Positions 30,350 through 38,993 of a stretch of 64,000 nucleotides of DNA are shown here, in pieces. Position numbers and translations under genes: made by a program. The notes below the pieces were generated by a model. The model did no database searches, was not told the DNA's origin, and saw only the letters and a list, made by a program, of their open reading frames with translations. Location of the stretch: contig OY744610.1 of assembly GCA_963556255.1 (NCBI GenBank), positions 63,616,298 through 63,680,297 of the forward strand. The letters run 5' to 3'. The first letter of the stretch is position 1, and the number at the start of each line of letters is the position of its first letter. The stretch comes from Allolobophora icterica (lineage: Eukaryota > Annelida > Clitellata > Crassiclitellata > Lumbricidae).

Positions 30350-31669
30350 ATGGCATTGTCTACGAATGAAAAAATTGAACAATTGTTGGGTGAGTTTACT
30401 GGTCCCCCCGCTCTTCGAGCTGTTCTACAGAATATCTTAGACGAACCTATCCCAGATGCGGTCAAAAGGCGCTTACTACAGCCACTGCTTCCAAGGCCAA
30501 TTCCTCCAGTGCGCAAGCATAGAGGGGCAAAACGTAAGGCCCTTCTGGCACAATTCGACCCACTCCTAATTAAGAAGGATAGAGGTGGACCACCACCCTT
30601 TCTAGTACACAAAGAGCTCGCCAATCAGCTTCTGAGAGACTTTCGTGCAGAATTACCTCTTAACCACAGGCTGGAAGGAGATGCGTTGGCTTTCTTGAGT
30701 GCAATGGAGCACAACATTGAGTCGCAGCTAAACGAAGAGCTCTTAAAAAATGGCGGATTCAAATACTCTCAAGTGCTGACTGTTGATTTAGAAAAGTTGG
30801 CACCGACCCTTGACAATGTGTATGATGGCAACGCAGCTCCTGGTACTATTACCAACACGGCTTACTTTCGAAGCAAAGCAGTACCAGTTACCAATGCGGG
30901 TAAAATCCAAGGGACTATACGGAAGGCCAAGGCCGAAATACTAAAACTCCTCGAGGATTACACCAATGAAGGGTCGGGGTGGAGGGTGAGGCGGGTCGTG
31001 GCGCTAGACCTCAGTTTTGCAAGATATAAGCCTTTCCGAGGCAAGAGCTATTTCCCAACACCGAAGTATATCCCCTATCATTCAGTCGTTAATGTGAAGA
31101 ATGAAGACAACCGTTGCTTCGAGTGGGCAATATTATCGGCAATGTACCCAGCAGAACACGACCCTCAACGCCCAACTAAGTATCGTGCCCACCTCCACGA
31201 GCTAAACTTTGACGATATAGAATTTCCAGTGAAGGTTACAGATATCGGTAAGTTCGAGCGTCAGAACCCTATGGTGTCCGTATCGGTCTTCGGATGGAAC
31301 GAAGGGTTATATCCAATCTGTGTATCAAAGCAGACCAATAGAGACTACAATATCGATCTTCTACTGTTGGCCAGTGGCGTAAATGAAAATTTGCATTTAC
31401 AGAATCACCACTACGTCTGGATTAAAGACCTTGGCCGAATTCTTCGTCAAAATAGTAAACACAACAACAGGAAACATCCATGTCGTCGCTGCCTACACAT
31501 ATTCTGTAGACAAGACTTGCTGGATGCTCATATCAAGGATTGTCAGGGCATCAGTAAGAAGCCTCAGCGGATTGAGATGCCTAAGGAGGATGAAAACACC
31601 CTCAAATTTCAGAGCCATCGCAAACAGATGCAAACCCCATATATCATATACGCAGACTTTGAGCGTTGA
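30350..31669 (+). CDS. Protein-primed DNA polymerase B, N-terminal part (frame broken)
   Basis: 439 residues coding for the N-terminal part of the Polinton family-B polymerase, which copies the element from protein-primed ends. Visible: the conserved NRCFEWAILSAMYP block (near residue 260), a C2HC-type zinc motif (CRRCLHIF...DAHIKDC) at about 378-398, and the start of the exonuclease domain, YIIYADFE (Exo I), right at the end. The frame then meets a stop at 31667-31669, while the rest of the protein continues in the frame one base back from about 31663. No slippery heptamer is evident, so this looks like a one-base loss or an assembly error rather than programmed frameshifting. Confidence 0.88.
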   Translation: MALSTNEKIEQLLGEFTGPPALRAVLQNILDEPIPDAVKRRLLQPLLPRPIPPVRKHRGAKRKALLAQFDPLLIKKDRGGPPPFLVHKELANQLLRDFRAELPLNHRLEGDALAFLSAMEHNIESQLNEELLKNGGFKYSQVLTVDLEKLAPTLDNVYDGNAAPGTITNTAYFRSKAVPVTNAGKIQGTIRKAKAEILKLLEDYTNEGSGWRVRRVVALDLSFARYKPFRGKSYFPTPKYIPYHSVVNVKNEDNRCFEWAILSAMYPAEHDPQRPTKYRAHLHELNFDDIEFPVKVTDIGKFERQNPMVSVSVFGWNEGLYPICVSKQTNRDYNIDLLLLASGVNENLHLQNHHYVWIKDLGRILRQNSKHNNRKHPCRRCLHIFCRQDLLDAHIKDCQGISKKPQRIEMPKEDENTLKFQSHRKQMQTPYIIYADFER

Positions 31670-34110
31670 ACGTGCCAGTCCTAAATGCGGCCATGAATCC
31701 CAACGAGAGCAACACCAGACAGATAGCTGAGCAGAAACCGTGTAGCTTCTGTTATATAGTGGTCCGATACGATGGCCGCACGAAGAAACCAGTTTTATAC
31801 CGCGGAGAAAACGCCGTGGAGGAGTTCCTACAACAACTACAAGGCGAGCTAGCCTCTATAAAACAAAGGCTGGCCACCCCAGCTAAGATGGTTATGTCAG
31901 CGGCCGATCGTCAATCATTCCGCGAGGCTATCGAATGTCACATCTGCGGAGATGCGCTCGAAGCGGACAGAGTTCGTGACCACTGCCACATTACCGGTAA
32001 GTACCGAGGTGCCGCTCACAGCGAGTGTAACTTAAAACTTAGAATATATCCCGATAAGTGCAAGGTACCGGTGGTCTTCCACAATCTGCGAGGTTACGAC
32101 AGTCATCTCATCATGCAAGCGATCGGAAGTTGTGAGGCCGCACAGGATGAGGAAACTGAAATTAACTGCATCCCAAACAATATGGAGAAATACATGACAT
32201 TCAACATAGGACAACTACAGTTCATCGACAGCCTCCAGTTTCTAAACAGTTCGTTGGATAAATTATCAGGAAATCTGTCGCTTGAGGATCTGAAAGTCAC
32301 AACTGCGTATATAAACGAAAACTTTGTTCATAACGAACGGTTAAAATTAGATCTGTTGAGGCGAAAGGGCGTTTATTGTTACGAATACATCCACGATTAC
32401 CACCGCTTCGAAGAAGACCGACTTCCACCCAAAGAAGCGTTCTACAGCAGGCTCTCACGAGAGAACATTTCTGATGAGGATTATCAACACGCCCAACGAG
32501 TATGGAATGAATTCGACTGTAAAACGCTGGGCGACTATCACGACCTGTATCTCCGCACGGATGTACTTCTACTCGCAGATGTCTTCGAGACCTTCAGAAA
32601 CACATCGATGAAACACTACAGTTTAGATCCGGCAAATTACTTCAGCCTGCCAGGAATGGCCTGGGACGCTTTGTTGAAAAAGACAAAAATCGAGCTCGAA
32701 CTTTTAACCGATATAGATATGCATTTGTTCGTAGAGAAAGGTCTCCGAGGTGGAATCTCGATGGTATCTAAGCGCTTCGCAAAAGCCAACAACCCGCAAT
32801 GTCCAGATCATGATACTACGAAGCCAGAAAACTGGATCATGTATCTCGACGCTAATAACCTGTACGGCTGGGCGATGCAACAGCCATTACCAGTTGGAGG
32901 ATTTAGCTGGGCAAGTCCAACTCTCGATGAAGTGTTGGAAACTGCGGACGACGCGCCTGAAGGCTTCCTTCTCGAAGTCGATCTTGAGTATCCGGAGCAC
33001 CTCCACGATGCTCACAACGACTATCCCCTAGCACCGGAGACCCTGACTGTCCAAGAGGAGTGGTTGAGTGACTATCAGAATGTGCTTATGAACGAGTTGG
33101 GAAGCAAGTTCACAAAGCATGTGAAGTTAGTACCAAGCCTACGACCTAAGGAGCAGTATGTGGTCCATTATAGAAATCTCAAACTCTACCACTCGTTAGG
33201 CCTACGAGTTGCTAAAATCCATCGTGCCATTAAATTCAGGCAGGAGGCATGGATGGCTCCATACATTGAGATGAATACGAAATTGAGAGCGAAGGCAACG
33301 TCGGAATTTGAGAAGGATTTCTTCAAACTGGCTAATAATGCGGTCTTTGGAAAGACCATGGAAAATCTTAGAAAAAGAATTAGGGTCAACCTGGTACCAT
33401 CCTCAAAAGTTGATAAACTTCGTAAACTAATTGCCGACCCGGCCTACATATCACACAAAATCTTCAACGACCAACTCGCCGCGATTCACAGTTTGAAGAA
33501 CAAGCTCAAGTTAAACAGACCTGTATATGTCGGCCAGGCTGTCCTCGACCTCAGCAAGCATCTGATGTACGACTTCTGGTACAACGATGTGAAAAACGAG
33601 TACGGCAACAATGCTCAACTCTTATACACAGACACTGACAGCCTGTTATTTCAGGTGGAAACTCCGAACGCCTATGCCGATATGTGGAACAAAAAACACC
33701 TATACGACTTTAGTGAGTTTCCTAGAGACAACCCGTACTACGACGTCGAGAACAAGAAAGTCGTGGGCAAGTTCAAGGATGAATGTAACGGAGTGGCCAT
33801 CGCCGAATTCGTAGGATTGCGTCCGAAGATGTACTCGATCTTAAAATCGGGCGGTTCAGAGATCAGGAAAGCAAAAGGCGTTCAGAGAGCGGTTGTGAAG
33901 AAGGATCTGCACCACGAGCTATACAAGGAATGCCTGTTCGAACGAGAGGAAATGCGGCACACACAAGTCGTGATTAGAAGCCACGACCACCAGATCGGAG
34001 TGTACGAGCAGAATAAGATCAGCCTCTCTCCATTAGACACAAAAAAGTGGATAGGGGCCGATGGGATAACAACGCTGGCATACGGGCACTACAAAATCAA
34101 CGACGGTTGA
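31666..34110 (+). CDS. Protein-primed DNA polymerase B, exonuclease/polymerase part
   Basis: 814 codons continuing the polymerase in another frame. The frame opens without an ATG (first ATG at 31693). Motifs by residue from 31666: an endonuclease-VII-like zinc motif C91-x2-C94...DHCH105-108...H118-x2-C121; Exo II FHNLRGYDSHLI 138-149; Exo III YLRTDVLLLADVF 295-307; palm motif A YLDANNLYGWAM 393-404; motif B KLANNAVFGKTMEN 554-567; motif C YTDTDS 654-659; and PKMYS near 720. All catalytic motifs are intact here. The 3' end overlaps the convergent integrase gene by 14 bp. Confidence 0.92.
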   Translation: MNVPVLNAAMNPNESNTRQIAEQKPCSFCYIVVRYDGRTKKPVLYRGENAVEEFLQQLQGELASIKQRLATPAKMVMSAADRQSFREAIECHICGDALEADRVRDHCHITGKYRGAAHSECNLKLRIYPDKCKVPVVFHNLRGYDSHLIMQAIGSCEAAQDEETEINCIPNNMEKYMTFNIGQLQFIDSLQFLNSSLDKLSGNLSLEDLKVTTAYINENFVHNERLKLDLLRRKGVYCYEYIHDYHRFEEDRLPPKEAFYSRLSRENISDEDYQHAQRVWNEFDCKTLGDYHDLYLRTDVLLLADVFETFRNTSMKHYSLDPANYFSLPGMAWDALLKKTKIELELLTDIDMHLFVEKGLRGGISMVSKRFAKANNPQCPDHDTTKPENWIMYLDANNLYGWAMQQPLPVGGFSWASPTLDEVLETADDAPEGFLLEVDLEYPEHLHDAHNDYPLAPETLTVQEEWLSDYQNVLMNELGSKFTKHVKLVPSLRPKEQYVVHYRNLKLYHSLGLRVAKIHRAIKFRQEAWMAPYIEMNTKLRAKATSEFEKDFFKLANNAVFGKTMENLRKRIRVNLVPSSKVDKLRKLIADPAYISHKIFNDQLAAIHSLKNKLKLNRPVYVGQAVLDLSKHLMYDFWYNDVKNEYGNNAQLLYTDTDSLLFQVETPNAYADMWNKKHLYDFSEFPRDNPYYDVENKKVVGKFKDECNGVAIAEFVGLRPKMYSILKSGGSEIRKAKGVQRAVVKKDLHHELYKECLFEREEMRHTQVVIRSHDHQIGVYEQNKISLSPLDTKKWIGADGITTLAYGHYKINDG

Positions 34111-35110
34111 GTATTCTATCGGGGGGTAACTCAGTGCCCATAGGCACTAGAAGCAGCTCCTCACGGACAAAACCGCGGCCAGGCCCATCAACTAGATGGT
34201 ATAAAGCCGGTTGCTCAGCCTGCCGAACAACATCCAAAATAGCGTGGATTGTGAGCGACCAGTTTGGGTCGGTGGCGCGTTTGCTTCCACCCTCAAGCTC
34301 GCCGGGAGCGTACAAATATCGGACGAGAACGTCGTGCCCGAGAACAGGCTCATCCAAGCCCCACAAACGAGTTTTCATTTGTGAATGAGAGGGCTTCTGT
34401 GTCACTTTAGCAGCTTTCATCGCTTCAACCGGCTTCATGTCGAGCAAGCGCGTCGGCTCATCGTTCAGTGCAGCTACAACTTCGGGCAATCGTCGAACCC
34501 ATTCCACTGACCGTTCGGATGACCCCCTTGCATCCAGGAGCAATTCCTGAGCGTATTGAGCACCGAAGAGTCGCTCAGCTAGAGTACGGTTAAAGCGTTC
34601 AACGATGCCCTGTTGGCGATGATTTCCGGCCTGTCCGCGTCTTACAAGAACGTCGTGCTTCGCCAGCAACGGTGTAAAATCACCCATAAATTCGCGTCCA
34701 GGATCGACCTGAAAGAGACGAGGCCAAGTTAATGGGCCCCTCTTATAGATCCGGCTTAAAGCGGCGGCGACTTCGGTCGCACTTTTGTTGATCAACGGTT
34801 CAGCTTCTTTGTATCGTGAGGCAACATCAACAACAGTGAGAGCGTATTTATAAGTCTTTCGACCTACTTTATCGTGAGGTAAAAACAAGAGATCGGCTTG
34901 GTGTACCGCGTTTGGTCGATTTTCATCGAACTTTGGACGCGGTATGCGGCGTGGAACGGGAAGATAAATCTGCCACACAGCTTGTTTCTTCAACCAATCA
35001 CGAGCCTCCGCCTCGGAAACTTTGGCGGCTGAGGCTAGTTTCTTCACCGCAGCCTTACCTCGCCAGTAACCTTTAGGGCTGTAATAGACGGCTGAAAGGT
35101 GCTTAGACAT
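34097..35110 (-). CDS. Polinton integrase (retroviral-type, DDE)
   Basis: 337 residues from the Met at 35110, the start that matches the conserved Polinton integrase beginning (YYSPKGYWRG). The frame is open up to an ATG at 35164, which would add 18 hydrophobic residues and overlap the upstream gene's stop as ATGA. Catalytic triad: D73 (HQADLLFLPHD), D136 (FQVDPGREF) and E171 (GIVERFNRTLAERL), the last two about 35 residues apart as in retroviral integrases. An N-terminal helical zinc-independent region precedes it, and a C-terminal SH3-like part (near YHLVDGPGRGFVREELLLVP) follows. It joins element ends to host DNA. It converges on the polymerase gene with a 14-bp tail overlap. Intact. Confidence 0.93.
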   Translation of the reverse strand: MSKHLSAVYYSPKGYWRGKAAVKKLASAAKVSEAEARDWLKKQAVWQIYLPVPRRIPRPKFDENRPNAVHQADLLFLPHDKVGRKTYKYALTVVDVASRYKEAEPLINKSATEVAAALSRIYKRGPLTWPRLFQVDPGREFMGDFTPLLAKHDVLVRRGQAGNHRQQGIVERFNRTLAERLFGAQYAQELLLDARGSSERSVEWVRRLPEVVAALNDEPTRLLDMKPVEAMKAAKVTQKPSHSQMKTRLWGLDEPVLGHDVLVRYLYAPGELEGGSKRATDPNWSLTIHAILDVVRQAEQPALYHLVDGPGRGFVREELLLVPMGTELPPDRILNRR

Positions 35111-35160
35111 TTCAGTAAAACTATATATTACAAACAGGTAAACACATACACAAATGATTT

Positions 35161-35748
35161 TCATTTGCGTCGCCGTCCAACACCCATCCCCAGCCTCGAC
35201 TTCGCTGTCATAATGGCCGATACGAGCCGGGCATCTTTCTTTTCATAATCCGGAGTTTCATCGGTGAGTGCGATCTTCGACGCGGCTGCAGCGAGGATGT
35301 CATCTGCGTGGTTACGCCCTGGGGTATCTTTATGAACTGCGTAAGCCACATCATGGTGGAGGCACGCACGGTCGAGCTGATTAACACCGTGATAGCGCTG
35401 TGACAGCCGTTTATCGAGTTTTGTGAATGGTCCACAGTAAGAGTACTTTCCTGTATTCTGAAAAGAACCTCCCGGATTATCTTCCGAAGACATACCGGAT
35501 GGTAGGCTCATATGCATCTCAGGCAGAGGCAGAATATTAAGAGCGCTATTCAGTAGAGAGCCTCCATAAGTCTCACGAGACTTATGCTTTCGCACTTTAG
35601 AAGGCAAAATTTGGCTCTTCTTTGCACCGCAGACGGCACAGGTTCCCTTCTTGGCTGGCCGACCGTTTCGTAACTCGACGATTGTTTCATTTGAAGTCTC
35701 AGTATGTTTCTTACATCGTAGGCAATACATTGTGTTCGTTGAATACAA
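35161..35748 (-). CDS. Phospholipase A2-like protein with N-terminal zinc ribbon
   Basis: 195 residues from 35748 (a second Met at residue 7, 35730, may be the real start: MYCLRCKK). C9-x2-C12 and C37-x2-C40 form a zinc-ribbon-like head. Residues about 101-160 look like a secreted-type PLA2 fold as in parvovirus VP1: calcium-loop YCGPFT at 104-109, LD at 111-112, catalytic dyad H132-D133 in ACLHHDVAYA, and HADD at 147-150. The C-terminus is basic (GRRRK). In parvoviruses such a domain breaches endosomal membranes; by analogy this could serve entry (inference). It lies upstream of the integrase on the same strand, its stop overlapping the longer integrase start, and diverges from the ATPase gene. 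Confidence 0.82.
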   Translation of the reverse strand: MYSTNTMYCLRCKKHTETSNETIVELRNGRPAKKGTCAVCGAKKSQILPSKVRKHKSRETYGGSLLNSALNILPLPEMHMSLPSGMSSEDNPGGSFQNTGKYSYCGPFTKLDKRLSQRYHGVNQLDRACLHHDVAYAVHKDTPGRNHADDILAAAASKIALTDETPDYEKKDARLVSAIMTAKSRLGMGVGRRRK

Positions 35749-35768
35749 TCATAACTCGTTGTCTCTAT
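35731..35768. promoter_or_regulatory. Compact divergent promoter region
   Basis: Only 20-38 bp separate the start of the leftward PLA2-integrase pair (35748 or 35730) from the rightward ATPase start (35769). Promoter signals must therefore lie within the coding parts or be shared. CTCTATATGG at 35763-35772 spans the ATPase start; no clear TATA box is seen. Confidence 0.35.
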
Positions 35769-36455
35769 ATGGAAATAACAAATTTCGATCTCGAAGCCGA
35801 CGATGGGAAAAAACACCACCATTGGTTGTTGCCATCAAGCATACGATGCATAATCTGTGGGCCTAGCGGATGTGGAAAAACAAACTTACTGCTTAACCTT
35901 CTGTTGAAGAAGGGGTACCTGCGTTTTGATCGGCTATACCTCTACTCAAAGTCTCTGGGACAGGAAAAATATCAGTTTCTTCGGGACTGGATAACAGAAC
36001 TCGAAAAAGTTGCCGGGAAGGAAGTGGCTTCCTTTCACTCTTGCTCAGATGAAATAGTTCCAGTTGAATCATTAAATAAGAATGCCAGAAGCCTTCTAGT
36101 GTTCGATGACGTCATGCTTGAAAAACAGTCGCCCATCGAAAGGTATTTCACTATGGGTCGACACGGTGGCGCGGACTGCTTCTACTTAACGCAGAATTAT
36201 TTTCGAATTCCGAAGCAAGCGATCCGTGACAATGCTAATCTTATCGTCCTCTTCAACCAAGACAGCAAAAATTTGCGAGCCATTCACGATACGTTCGTAG
36301 GCGGCGACATGTCTTTCGATGAGTTCCGTACGTTCTTCAGCGAGTGTGCTGCCCAGCCATATGGATTCGCAGTCATAGATTTGACGTCCAAGGTGTACGA
36401 TGGAAAATATCGTTGCGGGTTCGATCGCTTCTATAAGCCCAAGGCAAGTATTTAA
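35769..36455 (+). CDS. DNA-packaging ATPase (FtsK-HerA/A32 type)
   Basis: 228 residues from the ATG at 35769; the frame is open further upstream but overlaps the divergent PLA2 gene and shows no family similarity there. Walker A GPSGCGKT is at 31-38, Walker B LLVFDD at 109-114, and the family's conserved LTQNYFRIPKQAI at 140-152. These features match the genome-packaging ATPases of Polintons, virophages and other double-jelly-roll viruses, which pump DNA into preformed capsids. Intact, usual length. First gene of the rightward virion block. Confidence 0.93.
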   Translation: MEITNFDLEADDGKKHHHWLLPSSIRCIICGPSGCGKTNLLLNLLLKKGYLRFDRLYLYSKSLGQEKYQFLRDWITELEKVAGKEVASFHSCSDEIVPVESLNKNARSLLVFDDVMLEKQSPIERYFTMGRHGGADCFYLTQNYFRIPKQAIRDNANLIVLFNQDSKNLRAIHDTFVGGDMSFDEFRTFFSECAAQPYGFAVIDLTSKVYDGKYRCGFDRFYKPKASI

Positions 36456-36495
36456 AGACACGATATAGACAACATATAGTCGACATACAATCACG

Positions 36496-37599
36496 ATGTG
36501 GACAAAGGTTTCGTCTAAACAGGAGCGAGACGCCCTGACTCAGGACTATTTAGCTCGCAGAAATCGATTGAGACAGCGTTTCGTGGATGAGAAACTCGGT
36601 GAAGCCAACCTTCAGTACGATGCGGCAAAGCTTTTCAAACCAATCGCCACAGCCACGGCTGAATCCCAGGTGGCTACGTCTAAGGAGTTGCAGAAAGTTA
36701 CCAGCGCTTTACAGGATTTGCCGGCGCAGATTTCAGAGTCTGCTAATTTTAACCCGATAGCGGCGTTGTTCGGTGATTCAGCAGGAACATTAGCTGCTCC
36801 AGCCCTTCCAGCGCTTCCAGCCACCCGTATCCCCCACGCATTGTTAGTCGATCCAAACAAATATCTCAACGTCGAGGCAATCATAAGGCACGGTTTCAGA
36901 CCTCCGAGCGAGCTCGATTTATCCGACAAGGCAGGTGCTGAAAAGATAATCGATGAGGTCAATCACTATAATCGCCACACCCTGGGCAAAGAGAAAAAGA
37001 AAGCTAATAAGCAAGGAGACGAAGAAAAGGTAGATGCGGTGACTGCAGATATCGAAGCCCTAAGGGAATATAAAAAGCGAATCGATACACTGATAGAGGG
37101 CCACAGCCTCATCAAAAAGGGAAAGGGTTTCAGTGTTCCAACCGTTCCTCTGAAATTACAAGGTAACGCCTTGGGTGAGCTCTCCGTCGACCCCGTCGCG
37201 CTGTCTGCTGGTAGACTAAGAGTGTTTAAAGGTGGGAACCTCGTGCTCGAAGCTCCTGCCGATGAGTCATTGTTCAGCCTGTTAACGAAACGCTTCGTTA
37301 AGACTAAGCAATATTCGCCTCAGGCAATTGAAACTTTCAAAAAGCTCGTACAGATGTCTGGTCTGCCTATTCATGGCCGGAAAAGTAAAAAGTTCCAGCT
37401 GATTCGAGGCGGCGCGGTGCAATTTTACAACGATCCAAACGCCCTGGTAGAGAGGTTGCAGCTTTTGGTGGCCTCTAGGGCCGCGGGAAACACTGGTCTC
37501 GGCAACGAAATCTCCGCCATTCTCGACGAGTTACTGCGTTCCGGTGCGATCTCCAAAGAGCTGGCACTCGAATTGAATAGAAACATGCTCATAAAATAA
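36496..37599 (+). CDS. Conserved Polinton-type late protein, function unknown
   Basis: 367 residues. N-terminal third helical and charged (about 1-75), then an Ala/Pro-rich linker (APALPALPATRIP, about 100-112), a Lys/Glu-rich coiled-coil-like stretch (about 155-200), and a C-terminal domain with HGRKSKKFQLIRGG and LLVASRAAGNTG. The segment IRGGA fits the adenovirus-protease consensus [MIL]xGG-x. It sits between the ATPase and the penton-like gene with a 10-bp gap to the latter, so a virion or assembly role is likely. I recognise the C-terminal pattern as recurring in Polintons but cannot give a function. Confidence 0.75.
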   Translation: MWTKVSSKQERDALTQDYLARRNRLRQRFVDEKLGEANLQYDAAKLFKPIATATAESQVATSKELQKVTSALQDLPAQISESANFNPIAALFGDSAGTLAAPALPALPATRIPHALLVDPNKYLNVEAIIRHGFRPPSELDLSDKAGAEKIIDEVNHYNRHTLGKEKKKANKQGDEEKVDAVTADIEALREYKKRIDTLIEGHSLIKKGKGFSVPTVPLKLQGNALGELSVDPVALSAGRLRVFKGGNLVLEAPADESLFSLLTKRFVKTKQYSPQAIETFKKLVQMSGLPIHGRKSKKFQLIRGGAVQFYNDPNALVERLQLLVASRAAGNTGLGNEISAILDELLRSGAISKELALELNRNMLIK

Positions 37600-37609
37600 A
37601 GCACACAAG

Positions 37610-38401
37610 ATGGAACGCTCGGAGAAACTGCTCGAAGAAATTAGAGAACTTTTACAGCCTAAGGAAAATTTTAGTATAGTTGTTTCCTCAGATACTACAG
37701 GGTGGACCACGGCTTTCTCACCACCGCTGTACCTGGATCCAAAAAGACGCTTTGAGCTTGCTTTGGTCAATCTTGAAACTTATAATTCGATTCCCAACAT
37801 CGATAGTACAAATAACAAGTTCGTCTACAGCACCGACAATGGTGTGACGTGGAAGACGATCATTTTGCCCGACGGAAGCTACGAGATCGCACAGATTAAT
37901 GATGAAATCGGTAGGCAGTTAGAAAAGCAAAATTCTCCGACGGGTGTGGCACCACTCGGCTTTAATTCTCCTATTACCATAGGAGCTAACGCATCTACCC
38001 TACGCGCCTTCATAAAAATTACGAATGCCCTATATAAGGTAAATATGGCTCAATCTACCATCAGGCAAATGCTCGGTTTTAACCCTCAGAGGCTTGGTAG
38101 TGGTTATAAAGAGGGAGAAAATCCAGTCGATATTCTCCGCGTGGACACAATCCTGGTAAATTGTGACATTATCTCTGGATCGTATCGAAATGGTGGCCAG
38201 CTGCCAGTAATCTATAGTTTTTTCCCGGATGTGTCGCCCGGCTACAAGGTAATCGAGTCTCCGAAAAATCTGGTGTACCTACCAGTTGCACCGGCTGGTA
38301 ACGTACAGGGCATTCGTGTGTGGCTGACCGACCAGAATGGTGAACAATTAAACCTCCGCGGTGAGACAGTAACTATAAGGTTTCACATCCGCAGTGCGTA
38401 A
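37610..38401 (+). CDS. Minor capsid protein (penton-like, single jelly-roll)
   Basis: 263 residues, beta-rich. Characteristic Polinton minor-capsid features: an N-terminal strand region with PPLYLDPKRRFELALVNLET, then YNSIPNI, the strand LPDGSYEIAQINDEI, and the C-terminal GEQLNLRGETVTIRFHI. In Polintons and virophages this protein forms the pentameric vertices. Located two genes before the major capsid protein. The 3' end overlaps the next frame by 8 bp. Intact. Confidence 0.87.
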   Translation: MERSEKLLEEIRELLQPKENFSIVVSSDTTGWTTAFSPPLYLDPKRRFELALVNLETYNSIPNIDSTNNKFVYSTDNGVTWKTIILPDGSYEIAQINDEIGRQLEKQNSPTGVAPLGFNSPITIGANASTLRAFIKITNALYKVNMAQSTIRQMLGFNPQRLGSGYKEGENPVDILRVDTILVNCDIISGSYRNGGQLPVIYSFFPDVSPGYKVIESPKNLVYLPVAPAGNVQGIRVWLTDQNGEQLNLRGETVTIRFHIRSA

Positions 38402-38882
38402 ATGTTCACACTTAAATATTCTAATGTTGGTTCTTGGAATTAAAAAGCGGCGTCGTGTCGTGGGTGGCGGACTTTTCGACTGGATACCCAAAATCGCGGG
38501 TTTCCTTGGCCGTGCAGGCTCCTTCATTTCGGCGAATAGAGGCACAATCACAAACGTTGCCAAGGCGGTTGGTAATGTCGCGAAAGCCGGCGCCACAACA
38601 GCATCTGCCGTCAGGCAAATTGTTGATGCCGTGAAAGCGAGACGCGCTGCAGCCGTAAATGAAGCTCATTTACGAAATGAAAATTCAGCTGCCGCGCCCG
38701 TTGTCCCCGCACCTTTGGAGAAGGCGCTCAGCGACAAGAGCATCGAATACTTAAAACAACTGGCTGTGAGTCCACCACCCGTTGTTCCGACAATGGCTGA
38801 CATAAACAGCCGCATTGCTGGATCCGGTTTCAAGACTATAAAGCCGAGTCGTTGTGGTAGGGGTCTGTTTCTTGCAAAATGA
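38394..38882 (+). CDS. Adenovirus pX/pVI-like small virion protein
   Basis: 162 residues from 38394; an internal Met at 38424 (MLVLGIKKRRRVVGGG) is an alternative start. A basic patch (KKRRR) is followed by Gly-rich and amphipathic helical sequence (LFDWIPKIAGFLGRAGSFIS), Ala-rich helices and a Pro-rich spacer. The C-terminal segment IAGSG matches the adenain consensus [MIL]xGx-G. The composition resembles adenovirus core and membrane-lytic precursors. It starts inside the end of the minor capsid gene. Assignment by composition and location, not by firm homology. Confidence 0.65.
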   Translation: MRKCSHLNILMLVLGIKKRRRVVGGGLFDWIPKIAGFLGRAGSFISANRGTITNVAKAVGNVAKAGATTASAVRQIVDAVKARRAAAVNEAHLRNENSAAAPVVPAPLEKALSDKSIEYLKQLAVSPPPVVPTMADINSRIAGSGFKTIKPSRCGRGLFLAK

Positions 38883-38993
38883 AAAAAATTTCCGACTAAT
38901 TCACAAAACGGAAAAAAATGTTTAACCCACCACATATGAAATTAATTTGCAACATGATTAATAATTGAAGCTTGAACTTTTTTAACTATAATA

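Noticed and set aside
31655..31675. Programmed ribosomal frameshift in the polymerase
   Set aside because: No slippery heptamer or following structure is evident; a base loss or assembly error is simpler.
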